From positions 1 through 64,000 of the forward strand of contig CAMNEA010000010.1 in NCBI GenBank assembly GCA_946536145.1: a stretch of DNA of 64,000 bases, read 5' to 3'. The position numbers and the translations under genes were made by a program. The notes under the pieces are model-generated. The model saw nothing but the letters and a program-made list of their open reading frames with translations. It made no database searches and was not told the DNA's origin. This DNA comes from an uncultured Butyrivibrio sp. GTDB lineage: Bacteria > Bacillota > Clostridia > Lachnospirales > Lachnospiraceae. Within the stretch, counting starts at the first letter, position 1; each line of letters starts with the position of its first letter. Positions 1 to 8,322 of this stretch are shown here, one piece after another.

Positions 1-55
1 AAAAATATCCAAAGCGATTTTTGAATGGTTCTAAGGTGTCATGAATAATTCAGGG

Positions 56-137
56 TTAATGATATAGGTGTCAAAAGTCATAAATGCTTATATGCTTGCA
101 TATTAAGCATTTTGACTTTTGGCACCTATATCATTAA
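56..137. repeat. Long imperfect inverted repeat
   Basis: The outer arms, 56-79 and 114-137, are 24 bases each and complementary except for one position. A second inner pair (82-90 with 104-112, nine bases) lies inside, leaving a loop of about 13 bases. As RNA it would form one very long hairpin. It lies just beyond the leuA terminator. There is no T run directly after it, so it is not a classic terminator. It may be a non-autonomous repeat or an RNA-processing site. No second copy was seen in this window. Confidence 0.75.
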
Positions 138-142
138 ACGCA

Positions 143-169
143 AAAGGCAGGTTTGCGCGACCTGCCTTT
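143..169 (-). terminator. Terminator of leuA
   Basis: A ten-base perfect stem (143-152 with 160-169) has a seven-base loop and lies ten bases beyond the leuA stop. On the minus strand the stem is followed by a short T-rich stretch. This fits an intrinsic terminator for leuA. Confidence 0.75.
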
Positions 170-178
170 CTCATTCTC

Positions 179-2173
179 TTATCTGCTGCTACTCCTGTAC
201 TGTACCGGAGTCATTCCGTATTTCTTTTTAAAGAGCCTGTTGAAGTGCTCCACGTTCTGATAGCCTGCTGCCTCGGCAACCTTCTCAACCTTCATGTTGC
301 CATTTCTAAGAAGTGTGCTCGCCTTGTTGAGGCGGATCCTCTTTACGTTCTCCCCAAAGGTCATTCCCGATTTCTCCTTGATATACTTGGAGAGATACGG
401 CTTTGAGAGATAGAACTGGCTGGAGAGGTCATCAAGCGTCACAGTAAGATAATTCTCCTGGATATAGTTGATGATGGAATTGATCCTCTCATCCTTGACA
501 TCCTTTATGTTCTTTACTGCATCTATCTGATTGACCGCGATCACCAGAGCACCGATGGAGGACTTGATGATATCCTCATCGATTCCAACGCCCCAGTACT
601 TCTGTCCGTTATAGGTTATCCCCACATAAGAGCAGGCCTTGGAGGATGATCCCCTGGAGAGGGCGTGCTCCTCGTAGCTTGAGAGCTCGTAGCTCACATT
701 GAAGTACTGCTTGATCGCATTGCTGACAGCATCGAGACGTCCGTTTCCGTTGGCCTCAACCGTATGTTCCTTGTCAGCGTGGCTTATCGTTACCTCTGCG
801 AGAATTCCGTCAATCTGTTTGAAGTGAACCTCCGGAATCCTGAATATATTGTCGTTGTGGACATATTTATCCTCAAATATCTGATAGATCCTTGCAGGTG
901 AGAGCTCAGCATGCTCTCTGTCCGAAATATCCTTTATCGTATAGCTGATGTCTGCCTGCATCTCCTTGGGCACCATCATACCATAATTGGTCTTGAGGAT
1001 GTAGCTTACGCCGCCCTTTCCGGACTGGCTGTTGATCCTGATGACATCTCCGTCGTACTCCCTGCCAAGATCCTTGGGATCGATGGGAAGATACGGAACA
1101 GACCAAATTCCCTTGTCCTTCTTCTGCTCATGCCACGAAAATCCCTTGGAAATAGCATCCTGATGTGAGCCGGAAAAAGCTGTGAACACGAGCTGTCCTG
1201 CGTATGGCTGTCTCTCATAGATATGCATCCTTGTAAGGCGCTCATAGGTCTCACCAACTTCTGCGATATTACTGAAGTCAAGTCCCGGATCAACACCGTG
1301 GGAGTACATATTTATCGCAAGAGTGACAATGTCCACATTACCGGTTCTCTCTCCGTTTCCAAAAAGAGTTCCCTCTATCCTGTCGGCTCCTGCAAGGCAT
1401 CCAAGTTCTGCGTCGCTGACACCGGATCCCCTGTCGTTATGAGGGTGGAGCGAGAGTGTAACCGCATCCCTGTACTTAAGGTTCTTGCTTATATACTCAA
1501 CCTGTGTTGCAAACACATGGGGCATTGCTATCTCAACGGTTGTCGGGATGTTGATGACAACCTTGTTCTCCTTGGTTGGCTTCCAAACATCGAGGACAGC
1601 GTTGCAAACCTCTACCGCATAGTCAACTTCTGTTCCGGGGAAGCTCTCCGGCGAGTATTCAAAAGAGAAGTTTCCGTTAGTCTCTTTTGCCAGCTTATCA
1701 AGAAGTATGGCTCCATCGACTGCAATCTTTTTCACTTCCTCCTTGCTCTTCTTAAACACCTGCTCGCGCTGTGCAACAGATGTAGAGTTATAGAGATGGA
1801 TGATGGCCTTAGGTGCTCCCTTCACAGCCTCAAATGTCCTCTTGATGATATGCTCCCTCGCCTGAGTAAGCACCTGGACTGTCACATCGTCCGGGATCAT
1901 ATTCTTCTCGATGAGCGTCCTTGCAAACTCAAACTCGGTTTCACTTGCAGCAGGGAAACCAATCTCAATCTCCTTAAAGCCAAGTTTAACGAGCATTGTG
2001 AAGAACTCCAATTTCTCATCAAGGCTCATGGGCTCTATGAGGGCCTGATTGCCATCACGAAGATCTACGCTGCACCAGATGGGCGGGTGGTCGATGTAAT
2101 CCTTCTTAACCCAGTCAAAAGTGGGCTTTGGAGGCATAAAATACTGGCGCTGATATTTTAATACATTTTTCAT
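179..2173 (-). CDS. leuA: 2-isopropylmalate synthase fused to an AraC-type DNA-binding domain
   Basis: The 664-residue product should condense acetyl-CoA with 2-oxoisovalerate, the first step of leucine synthesis. The DRE-TIM catalytic barrel shows the metal/substrate motif DLRDGNQ at residues 37-43, HPHNDRG at 243-249 and NGERTGNVD at 273-281. A LeuA regulatory (leucine-binding type) domain follows to about residue 555. The same frame then continues into about 100 residues that read as a complete AraC/XylS double helix-turn-helix: first helix pair near 577-602, second near 628-655, ending GMTPVQYR. Classical LeuA ends near residue 560, so the tail is an added domain. The ATG has an AAGGAG site. 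The fusion suggests a leucine-sensing enzyme that could bind DNA, perhaps its own promoter; that role is inference. The enzyme assignment is secure. Confidence 0.95.
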   Translation of the reverse strand: MKNVLKYQRQYFMPPKPTFDWVKKDYIDHPPIWCSVDLRDGNQALIEPMSLDEKLEFFTMLVKLGFKEIEIGFPAASETEFEFARTLIEKNMIPDDVTVQVLTQAREHIIKRTFEAVKGAPKAIIHLYNSTSVAQREQVFKKSKEEVKKIAVDGAILLDKLAKETNGNFSFEYSPESFPGTEVDYAVEVCNAVLDVWKPTKENKVVINIPTTVEIAMPHVFATQVEYISKNLKYRDAVTLSLHPHNDRGSGVSDAELGCLAGADRIEGTLFGNGERTGNVDIVTLAINMYSHGVDPGLDFSNIAEVGETYERLTRMHIYERQPYAGQLVFTAFSGSHQDAISKGFSWHEQKKDKGIWSVPYLPIDPKDLGREYDGDVIRINSQSGKGGVSYILKTNYGMMVPKEMQADISYTIKDISDREHAELSPARIYQIFEDKYVHNDNIFRIPEVHFKQIDGILAEVTISHADKEHTVEANGNGRLDAVSNAIKQYFNVSYELSSYEEHALSRGSSSKACSYVGITYNGQKYWGVGIDEDIIKSSIGALVIAVNQIDAVKNIKDVKDERINSIINYIQENYLTVTLDDLSSQFYLSKPYLSKYIKEKSGMTFGENVKRIRLNKASTLLRNGNMKVEKVAEAAGYQNVEHFNRLFKKKYGMTPVQYRSSSR

Positions 2174-2196
2174 AGTTTTCTCCTTAATTTTATTTC

Positions 2197-2218
2197 CAAG
2201 ACAATAATTTTTGTCTTG
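2197..2218 (-). promoter_or_regulatory. Inverted repeat in the leuA leader, possible operator
   Basis: A perfect eight-base inverted repeat (2197-2204 with 2211-2218) with a six-base spacer lies about 25 bases upstream of the leuA start, inside the predicted 5' leader. It could be a DNA operator, possibly for the AraC domain fused to LeuA, or a leader RNA hairpin. Function is inferred only. Confidence 0.4.
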
Positions 2219-2267
2219 ATATATTTTCAGCTGATATATTAATAAGTCGACATAGATTTTGATTTAT

Positions 2268-2296
2268 ATTATATCGCCTAATAAAATATACATCAA
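2268..2296 (-). promoter_or_regulatory. leuA promoter
   Basis: On the minus strand a TTGATG -35 box (2291-2296) and a perfect TATAAT -10 box (2268-2273) are separated by 17 bases. Transcription would start near 2261, giving an untranslated leader of about 88 bases. That is too short for a T-box or riboswitch. Confidence 0.65.
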
Positions 2297-2379
2297 TTTA
2301 ACTGATGGATATTATCATACCACAATTATGTACAATTACATCATGGCAATTTTATGCTTTTTCTTGATTATTTTTAATA

Positions 2380-2388
2380 TGATATAAT
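2380..2388 (+). promoter_or_regulatory. Extended -10 promoter element for the FN3 gene pair
   Basis: TGATATAAT is a consensus extended -10 element (TGn before TATAAT at 2383-2388), about 60 bases before the first FN3 gene. No good -35 box is at the standard distance, which extended -10 promoters tolerate. Confidence 0.5.
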
Positions 2389-2450
2389 TAATATACAAAG
2401 GAAGAGTATGAATATTCATTTTTATTCGGTTTTTCAAGGAGGTGTTTGAT

Positions 2451-3788
2451 ATGAAGAAGCTTTTTAAACAGGGACTGGGATTGGTTCTTGCCGTGGTCAT
2501 GGTCCTTGGACTAATTCCCGGAACAACAAATCTTAAGGCTTATGCCGCAAAGGAAATGCCTCTTAGCAACGGATATATTTATTTTCAGTCTGTCGTAAGT
2601 AAAATGGATTTTGACTTCGTATATGACGCGGAAGGCAAGCACGTTCCATCGAAGATGAAGGGTATTTCCTACGACAAGAGCACCAATACCCTTACCCTGA
2701 ATAATGTAAGCAAAGCACTCTACGAACTGAAGATACAGGGAATGGGAGATCTGACCATAAACCTTAAGGGCAACAATAAGCTAAAGGACCTGGACTGTGG
2801 GTATACCAGTGTATCGGCCAGAGTCACTGTTACCTTCACAGGCAACGGAAAGCTTACCATGAACTCAAAATATCAGGGCGAGCAGGTTCATGGTTTCATC
2901 CTGGTCTGTGGTCCGGATGCAAAACTTACCATCGGCAAAAATGTCAGTATGGACATCAATGGAACATCCAGTAACCCGCCTTTACAGATCTACAGAAGAC
3001 TGGAAACCAAAGGTGCCCAAAGCAAGTATCTTTCCATAAGCGGTTCTCATTCCAGCGGTTCTTTAAAGTGGAACAGTTCATATCAGCAATATGAATGGAA
3101 CAAGACCACCTTCACCAAAACGGGCGGCGGGAGTTCCTCAGGAGGGTCCTCTTCATCAAAGACCGCAGTAAAGCCTGCGCAGGTGAAGAACCCCAAGGCA
3201 TCCAGTGCCAGCAAAAAAGTAACTTTAACCTGGACAAAGCTATCCAAGAACTGCACAGGTTATCAGGCTCAGCTTTCCACCAACAAGAATTTTAAAAATG
3301 CCAAAACAAAGAAGCTGACCAGTAAGAACAAAAACAAGGCAACCTGGAGCAGCCTTAAAGCCGGCAAGACGGTATATCTCAGAGTAAGAGCTTATAATAC
3401 CAAGAACAAAAAGACCAAATACGGTTCCTGGAGCAAAACAGTAAAGATAAAAGTAAAATCGGGATCCTCCAAAAAATCCAGCACCTCGAAATCCTCCGTA
3501 CCCAATGTAACAGGTATAAAGGCAACCTCACCGCAAAGTGGTTATGCTGATTTTACCTGGACAAAGCTCACAAAGAACTGCGCAGGTTATCAGGCTCAGC
3601 TTTCTTACGACAGCAAATTCGCGACCACTTATGATTACAATTTACCGGGCCCGAACTATTACAATGTATACTGGTACGGCCTCACATCCGGCAAATATGT
3701 CTACTTCAGGATAAGAGCCTACGATACAAAGAACGGCAAGAAAGTATATGGTGCATGGAGCAGTGCCAAAAAAGTAAAAGTTAAATAG
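2451..3788 (+). CDS. Secreted protein with two C-terminal fibronectin type III domains
   Basis: The product is 445 residues. The ATG at 2451 is chosen because an AAGGAGG site sits eight bases upstream; a GTG at 2442 overlaps that site. Residues 1-33 form a signal peptide (Lys-Lys start, hydrophobic core, AYA cleavage). A beta-rich domain of about 190 residues follows that I cannot name; it contains repeated phrases such as GKLTMNSKY and AKLTIGK. Next come a Gly/Ser linker and two FN3-type modules carrying the local signature NC-x-GYQAQLS. The protein is exported and has no LPXTG or transmembrane tail, so it is released or held non-covalently. It shares its architecture with the next gene and is clearly its tandem duplicate. 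Function unknown; polysaccharide or surface binding is plausible. Confidence 0.85.
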   Translation: MKKLFKQGLGLVLAVVMVLGLIPGTTNLKAYAAKEMPLSNGYIYFQSVVSKMDFDFVYDAEGKHVPSKMKGISYDKSTNTLTLNNVSKALYELKIQGMGDLTINLKGNNKLKDLDCGYTSVSARVTVTFTGNGKLTMNSKYQGEQVHGFILVCGPDAKLTIGKNVSMDINGTSSNPPLQIYRRLETKGAQSKYLSISGSHSSGSLKWNSSYQQYEWNKTTFTKTGGGSSSGGSSSSKTAVKPAQVKNPKASSASKKVTLTWTKLSKNCTGYQAQLSTNKNFKNAKTKKLTSKNKNKATWSSLKAGKTVYLRVRAYNTKNKKTKYGSWSKTVKIKVKSGSSKKSSTSKSSVPNVTGIKATSPQSGYADFTWTKLTKNCAGYQAQLSYDSKFATTYDYNLPGPNYYNVYWYGLTSGKYVYFRIRAYDTKNGKKVYGAWSSAKKVKVK

Positions 3789-3820
3789 TCCCCTGCAATA
3801 TTTCCGAGGAGGTACCCGAT

Positions 3821-5170
3821 ATGAAAAAACATTTGAATTTTTTACTGGGATTTGTCTTATCACTTATAATGATCTTTTCCCTTATCCCTGTCACAGGGCC
3901 ATCAGAAGTATATGCAGCCAAGGAGATGCCCTACAGCCACGGTTACATTGTATTTAAGTATGGAACAAGTGATTATGCCTTTGTTATAGACAAGGATGGA
4001 AAGTACAAGGCAAAACCGCCAAAGGGAGTTTCATACAATGAAAGCACCAATACCATGACCTGGAACAATGTTTCTCTTCCCTACTGGGATGTGGAAATAC
4101 AGGGAATGGGCGATCTGACCATCGAGCTTAAAGGCAACAACAAGGTAAGAAAGATCATGTGCTGGTATGGCAGTGGATCACAAAAGATCACTCTTACCTT
4201 TTCAGGAAACGGCAAACTGACCATGAATTCCAAATATAATGGCAATCAGGTCTATGGCAATATTTACGTCGGTGGCACAAATGCAAAACTCACCATAGGA
4301 AAAGATGTAGCCATGGACATAAAGGGCACATCTGATAATCCTCCTTTAAAGATATTAAAAAGAGAAGCAACCGGTGCCGGCAATCCCGGCTCCTACCTCT
4401 CCATTAGCGGCGCTCATTCTAAAGGCGCTTTAAAGTGGAACGGCGGCATATATGAACAGTACGAATGGAACAAGACCACATTTACAAAGACTGGCGGAAG
4501 TTCATCTTCCTCAGGTGGCTCCGGTTCATCTACAACGGTATCCAAGCCGGCTCAGATAAAGAACCCCAAGGCATCCAGCACTGTTAAAAAAGCAACTCTG
4601 ACCTGGACTAAGCTCACCAAGAACTGTACAGGATATCAGGCGCAGCTTTCCTACGACAAGAATTTCAAGAGCGTAAAAACAAAGAAGCTAACCAGCAAGA
4701 GCAAGAACAAAGCTACCTTTAGCAGCCTTAAAGCCGGCAAGACGGTCTATCTCAGAGTAAGAGCCTACAATACCAAAGGCAAAACCACCAAGTATGGTGC
4801 ATGGAGCAAGACGGTAAGTGTCAAAGTCAAATCAGATTCATCCGGCAGCTCCCCTTACACAGCGACAGCCACCAAAGATTCCGGATCTGTCAGCGGATTA
4901 AAGGTTACAAGCCCGAAAAAAAACAAACTATCTCTTTCCTGGACGAAAGTTACCAAAAACTGTGAAGGATATATAGCTCAGTATTCATATGAAAAGAATT
5001 TCTCCAGTTGGACCCAGGCCAGAACTTATGGTAAGGACAACAATAAGGCAGTGTTCACCTACGTCAACTCGGACAAGTATGTATACTGCAGAGTTTGTAC
5101 CTATACATACAAGGACAACCAGGAAGTCTATGGTGACTGGAGCTCAACCGTAAAAGTAAAAGTAAGATAA
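3821..5170 (+). CDS. Secreted FN3 protein, tandem paralogue of the preceding gene
   Basis: The product is 449 residues with a GAGGAGG ribosome site, 32 bases after the previous stop and in the same transcription unit. The plan is the same: signal peptide ending near VYAAKE, an uncharacterised beta-rich domain of about 190 residues, a Ser/Gly linker and two FN3-like modules. The first module keeps NCTGYQAQLS. The second has diverged to NCEGYIAQYS, so the copies are not recent. Retention of the whole architecture argues both are used. Target unknown. Confidence 0.85.
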   Translation: MKKHLNFLLGFVLSLIMIFSLIPVTGPSEVYAAKEMPYSHGYIVFKYGTSDYAFVIDKDGKYKAKPPKGVSYNESTNTMTWNNVSLPYWDVEIQGMGDLTIELKGNNKVRKIMCWYGSGSQKITLTFSGNGKLTMNSKYNGNQVYGNIYVGGTNAKLTIGKDVAMDIKGTSDNPPLKILKREATGAGNPGSYLSISGAHSKGALKWNGGIYEQYEWNKTTFTKTGGSSSSSGGSGSSTTVSKPAQIKNPKASSTVKKATLTWTKLTKNCTGYQAQLSYDKNFKSVKTKKLTSKSKNKATFSSLKAGKTVYLRVRAYNTKGKTTKYGAWSKTVSVKVKSDSSGSSPYTATATKDSGSVSGLKVTSPKKNKLSLSWTKVTKNCEGYIAQYSYEKNFSSWTQARTYGKDNNKAVFTYVNSDKYVYCRVCTYTYKDNQEVYGDWSSTVKVKVR

Positions 5171-5180
5171 AGACAAACTT

Positions 5181-5212
5181 AGAGGCAGGTCACACGGACC
5201 CGCCTCTCTTTG
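5181..5212. terminator. Bidirectional terminator between convergent genes
   Basis: The stem 5181-5190 with 5198-5207 has one mismatch and a seven-base loop, with T-rich sequence after it on the plus strand. It separates the FN3 pair from the end of the convergent MoxR operon. Confidence 0.75.
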
Positions 5213-5223
5213 TTTGCCATATC

Positions 5224-6801
5224 TCACAGAACAAGTTTCATTGCCATTTCCCTGAGTTCCTGTTTTCTGTCTCCCAGAAGAAGGAGCTTATTATATTTGT
5301 AATAAGCGTCATTTCCGGTCTCTCTGACAAACTTAAGACTATGGTACGCACCGGACAGCTCTGTTATGAAGATAACCATCTCCTGACTTCCGGTGAGTTC
5401 ATCCCCATTTCCAAAGGTCTCTTCCATAAACCTGAAACTGTTTGTAAGGTGGTCGCCGGTCTCTTTAATGGCTTTCTGCCTGGCATCTTCCCTGTCCCTG
5501 AACCACTGCTTTGCAACATCCAGATTATGATCTGCCGGCGCACCGCCATCCACAGGTCTGTTCCCGGCAATATCTCCCTCAGACTGTACTGCTCTTACAT
5601 GCCTTGAACATTCAAAAAGAGCTTTGACTGCCATGCGAAGGCTCCGCTCTTCTTCTCTGTCGAGCAGCCCAGCTTCACCCCTGCTTTTCAGGTCCTCCTC
5701 CAGCTCTTTTGCCTTCGTATCCAGGTATTCCAAAAGACCAAAAGGATCTTTGCCGGCATCTTCTGTCTTATCACCCATGGCATCCTTTATGATGCCAAAA
5801 AGAATTTTCTGCACAGCCTGCTGCCTTGCGTACTGTGTAAACTCCTGCATCAGGGTATCCGTAAGCAGCCCTATTATGCTGAGTTTCTCATCAAAAGAAC
5901 CGCTCCTTATGCTCTTTTTGTCCTCAGGAAAGCTGCCATTTAATATATCCGGTATCCGGTAAAGCTCTCTGTATCTTGTGTAAAGCTCATAATAATCCGC
6001 AAAGTCCCGGGCAATTTCAGCGTTCTGAAGATATTGGACCGCGAGCCTCTCATCAATCTCCAGTCCGAGCTTTTCATGGACCTTCATGACTCTTGACAGG
6101 TCCTCCCAGCCTCTGGCAGTCACAAAGGTTCTGCCGTCCACATCTGTTTTAATGCTGTAAAAGTTATCCTTTTTTATCTCAAGATAGGACATTACCGCTC
6201 CGTGGATCCCTGCCTTGTAGGCATAGTCCTTCCAGGCCTCGAAATCCTCCTCGATATTTATCTGTCTGACACGATCAAGTGTCACGATGTCAAAATCCCT
6301 GACCGACTTGTTGTACTGAGGTGGATTGCCTGCGGTGACAATGATAAATCCGTCCGGCACGCGGTGGCTTCCAAAGGTCTTGTACTGAAGGAACTGAAGC
6401 ATGGTAGGAGCAAGGGTCTCCGATACGCAGTTGATCTCATCCAGGAAAAGAATCCCCTCCTTTATCCCGGATTTCTCAACCTGATCATAGATTGCTCCGA
6501 TAATCTCACTCATTGTATACTCGGTTACCGAATACTCCCTTCCGCCATAATCTCTTTGCGATATCATCGGAAGACCGATCGCGCTCTGCCTTGTGTGGTG
6601 GGTTATGGTATAGGACACAAGATTGATATTAAGTTCATGAGCTATCTGCTCCATTATGGCAGTCTTGCCGATACCGGGAGGCCCCATAAGAAGGATCGGG
6701 CGCTGTCTCTCGACAGGGATCTCATACTGTCCTGCCTCATCCTTTTCAAGATATGCTCTTACTGCTTTTTTCACCTCTTCTTTTGCTTCATTTATATTCA
6801 T
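5224..6801 (-). CDS. MoxR-family AAA+ ATPase
   Basis: The product is 525 residues from the ATG at 6801, which has an AAGGGA site six bases upstream; an in-frame ATG at 6816 has none. The AAA+ core shows Walker A GPPGIGKT (residues 40-47), Walker B ILFLDE (117-122), a sensor-1 Asn in AGNPP (159) and an Arg-containing LDRVRQ segment near 176. The C-terminal 250 residues are helical and acidic. MoxR ATPases act as chaperones that remodel or activate partners, usually with a VWA protein encoded beside them; here that is the gene 23 bases upstream. It is the last gene of a five-gene minus-strand run. The client protein is not evident. Confidence 0.9.
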   Translation of the reverse strand: MNINEAKEEVKKAVRAYLEKDEAGQYEIPVERQRPILLMGPPGIGKTAIMEQIAHELNINLVSYTITHHTRQSAIGLPMISQRDYGGREYSVTEYTMSEIIGAIYDQVEKSGIKEGILFLDEINCVSETLAPTMLQFLQYKTFGSHRVPDGFIIVTAGNPPQYNKSVRDFDIVTLDRVRQINIEEDFEAWKDYAYKAGIHGAVMSYLEIKKDNFYSIKTDVDGRTFVTARGWEDLSRVMKVHEKLGLEIDERLAVQYLQNAEIARDFADYYELYTRYRELYRIPDILNGSFPEDKKSIRSGSFDEKLSIIGLLTDTLMQEFTQYARQQAVQKILFGIIKDAMGDKTEDAGKDPFGLLEYLDTKAKELEEDLKSRGEAGLLDREEERSLRMAVKALFECSRHVRAVQSEGDIAGNRPVDGGAPADHNLDVAKQWFRDREDARQKAIKETGDHLTNSFRFMEETFGNGDELTGSQEMVIFITELSGAYHSLKFVRETGNDAYYKYNKLLLLGDRKQELREMAMKLVL

Positions 6802-6824
6802 CTTTCTTCCCTTCATAAACCATT

Positions 6825-8300
6825 TTACACATACAGTTTCAGTGCCCAGTCAGGGACTTTCTCATCCTCATAATCAGCATCCTTTGCAAAGACAAATGCA
6901 GTATCGTAATCTGTCGGCTTTTCCGGATAGGTACCGTATCCGTCCGTAAAATAGACAAGCCCTTTAAGATTCTCAAAAAAACGCTGAGTCCGAAGTTCCT
7001 CAACTTTCTCAAATACAGGTCTGAAATCTGTGCCGTAGCCGCCCTCAATTGTTATACCGCCTGCGTATTTTTCCATTTCCTCAGCCGCGGTGATGTTTAT
7101 CATTTTCTGAACCCTGTCATCGCACTCGATAATTACCAGTTTTATCTTTTGAAAAAAGCTTTCTCCCGTCAGAAGCATATCAGCAGTCTCGTTTAAAAAC
7201 CTCTGAACCAGTTCATCCTTACAGGAGGCAGAGGTATCAATGGCTATGACAAGTTCCTGTACTTTCTTTATCTCCCTGAATTCATTTTCCTCTATAAGCG
7301 GCATGTTGCCATAAGTGTCAAGGCCAAAGGCATACATCCCGTAGTCGAAGGTGTCCATATCTATGCCGCCTTCTTCCCGAAGTACCTTGAACCTTCCAAG
7401 GAACTTTCTGTAATCTGTTTTCCTGGTATTCTGGATCTTCAGCATCCACGACAGCTTGCCCAGCCGATCCGAAGCCTCTTTTCCTATTGTCTCAATCTCT
7501 GTCTCGAGGCGCTTTGCCTCCTTGTCCCAGTTTTTCTCCTGATTTCTGATCTTTTCAAGGCGCCTGGGATTTATATACTTCTCCTTCTTTTTACCATCGC
7601 CGGGGTCAGAGTTCACATTTCCGTTTCCGCCGCTGTCAGCGTCTTTTTCATCATTCTGCTTCCCCGGGTCATTACTCTGCGGTGTGTCCATATCCCGGTC
7701 AACGGGAGGGTCTTTCTTTTCTCTTTTGTCATCGTCCCTGTCCCCGGGCTCCTCCTGCATCCTCAGCCAGAAGCTGTGATCATCCAGTTTGAATTCCCTC
7801 TCAAGCTTTTCGTATTCTGTTTCCGTCAGGTCGCCTTCATTTTCCGAAAAATACCGGTAGAGTTTTTCTACTGTAAGGACTTTAAGCTCTTTAGTCAGCT
7901 TATCGTACCACCTGTCGCGAAAATCAGAAGAGACCCTGTATATGCACCTGTAATCCATTTCATCCAGAACAGACTCCGCAACTATATCCGCGCACAGGTC
8001 ATAGAGCCTCTTATCCGGGTATCTCTCTGAGGTATACATGTGCCTGAAAATGCAGTGAAGAAGCATATGAACATAGGTCCTGTTGAGCCTTCCCGGCTCC
8101 TCTACAAAGAGCCTCAGCACATGCGAAGGATTAAACCTGATCGAGACAGCATCTGTTCCTATGGTCCTGGTCGAAAGATCCATCTCACAGGAAAGAGCTG
8201 ACAGCGCCGGTCCCATGAAGCGCATCTCAATATAAAGTTCTGTCCTTGCCGCCTCAAGAACCCGCCTTCCGCCTTCTTCAAGCTCTTTTCTTCTCTCCAC
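6825..8300 (-). CDS. VWA-domain protein with DUF2201-like N terminus
   Basis: The product is 491 residues with a GTG start behind GGGAGAG. The N-terminal 130 residues resemble the metallopeptidase-like DUF2201 domain, but the expected HExxH reads HMLLH (78-82), so peptidase activity is doubtful. A charged low-complexity stretch (about 185-260) leads to a C-terminal VWA-like domain with an intact MIDAS: DTSAS at 355-359, a Thr in GGYGTDF and an Asp in FTDGYG near 453. Such proteins pair with MoxR ATPases as adaptors. It is 22 bases downstream of the LRR gene and 23 upstream of the MoxR gene, so the three are almost certainly co-transcribed. No signal peptide, so cytoplasmic. Confidence 0.85.
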   Translation of the reverse strand: MERRKELEEGGRRVLEAARTELYIEMRFMGPALSALSCEMDLSTRTIGTDAVSIRFNPSHVLRLFVEEPGRLNRTYVHMLLHCIFRHMYTSERYPDKRLYDLCADIVAESVLDEMDYRCIYRVSSDFRDRWYDKLTKELKVLTVEKLYRYFSENEGDLTETEYEKLEREFKLDDHSFWLRMQEEPGDRDDDKREKKDPPVDRDMDTPQSNDPGKQNDEKDADSGGNGNVNSDPGDGKKKEKYINPRRLEKIRNQEKNWDKEAKRLETEIETIGKEASDRLGKLSWMLKIQNTRKTDYRKFLGRFKVLREEGGIDMDTFDYGMYAFGLDTYGNMPLIEENEFREIKKVQELVIAIDTSASCKDELVQRFLNETADMLLTGESFFQKIKLVIIECDDRVQKMINITAAEEMEKYAGGITIEGGYGTDFRPVFEKVEELRTQRFFENLKGLVYFTDGYGTYPEKPTDYDTAFVFAKDADYEDEKVPDWALKLYV

Positions 8301-8322
8301 TCTTTACTCTCCCGTGTGAATC

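Noticed and set aside
1223..2161. Long open frame on the plus strand opposite leuA
   Set aside because: It lies wholly antisense to a well-supported gene, has no ribosome site and no recognisable protein features.
2174..2450. Leucine riboswitch or attenuator peptide upstream of leuA
   Set aside because: The leader is about 88 bases with a single short hairpin and no Leu-rich short ORF.
6825..8300. Calling the VWA protein an active zinc peptidase
   Set aside because: The catalytic Glu of HExxH is replaced (HMLLH).
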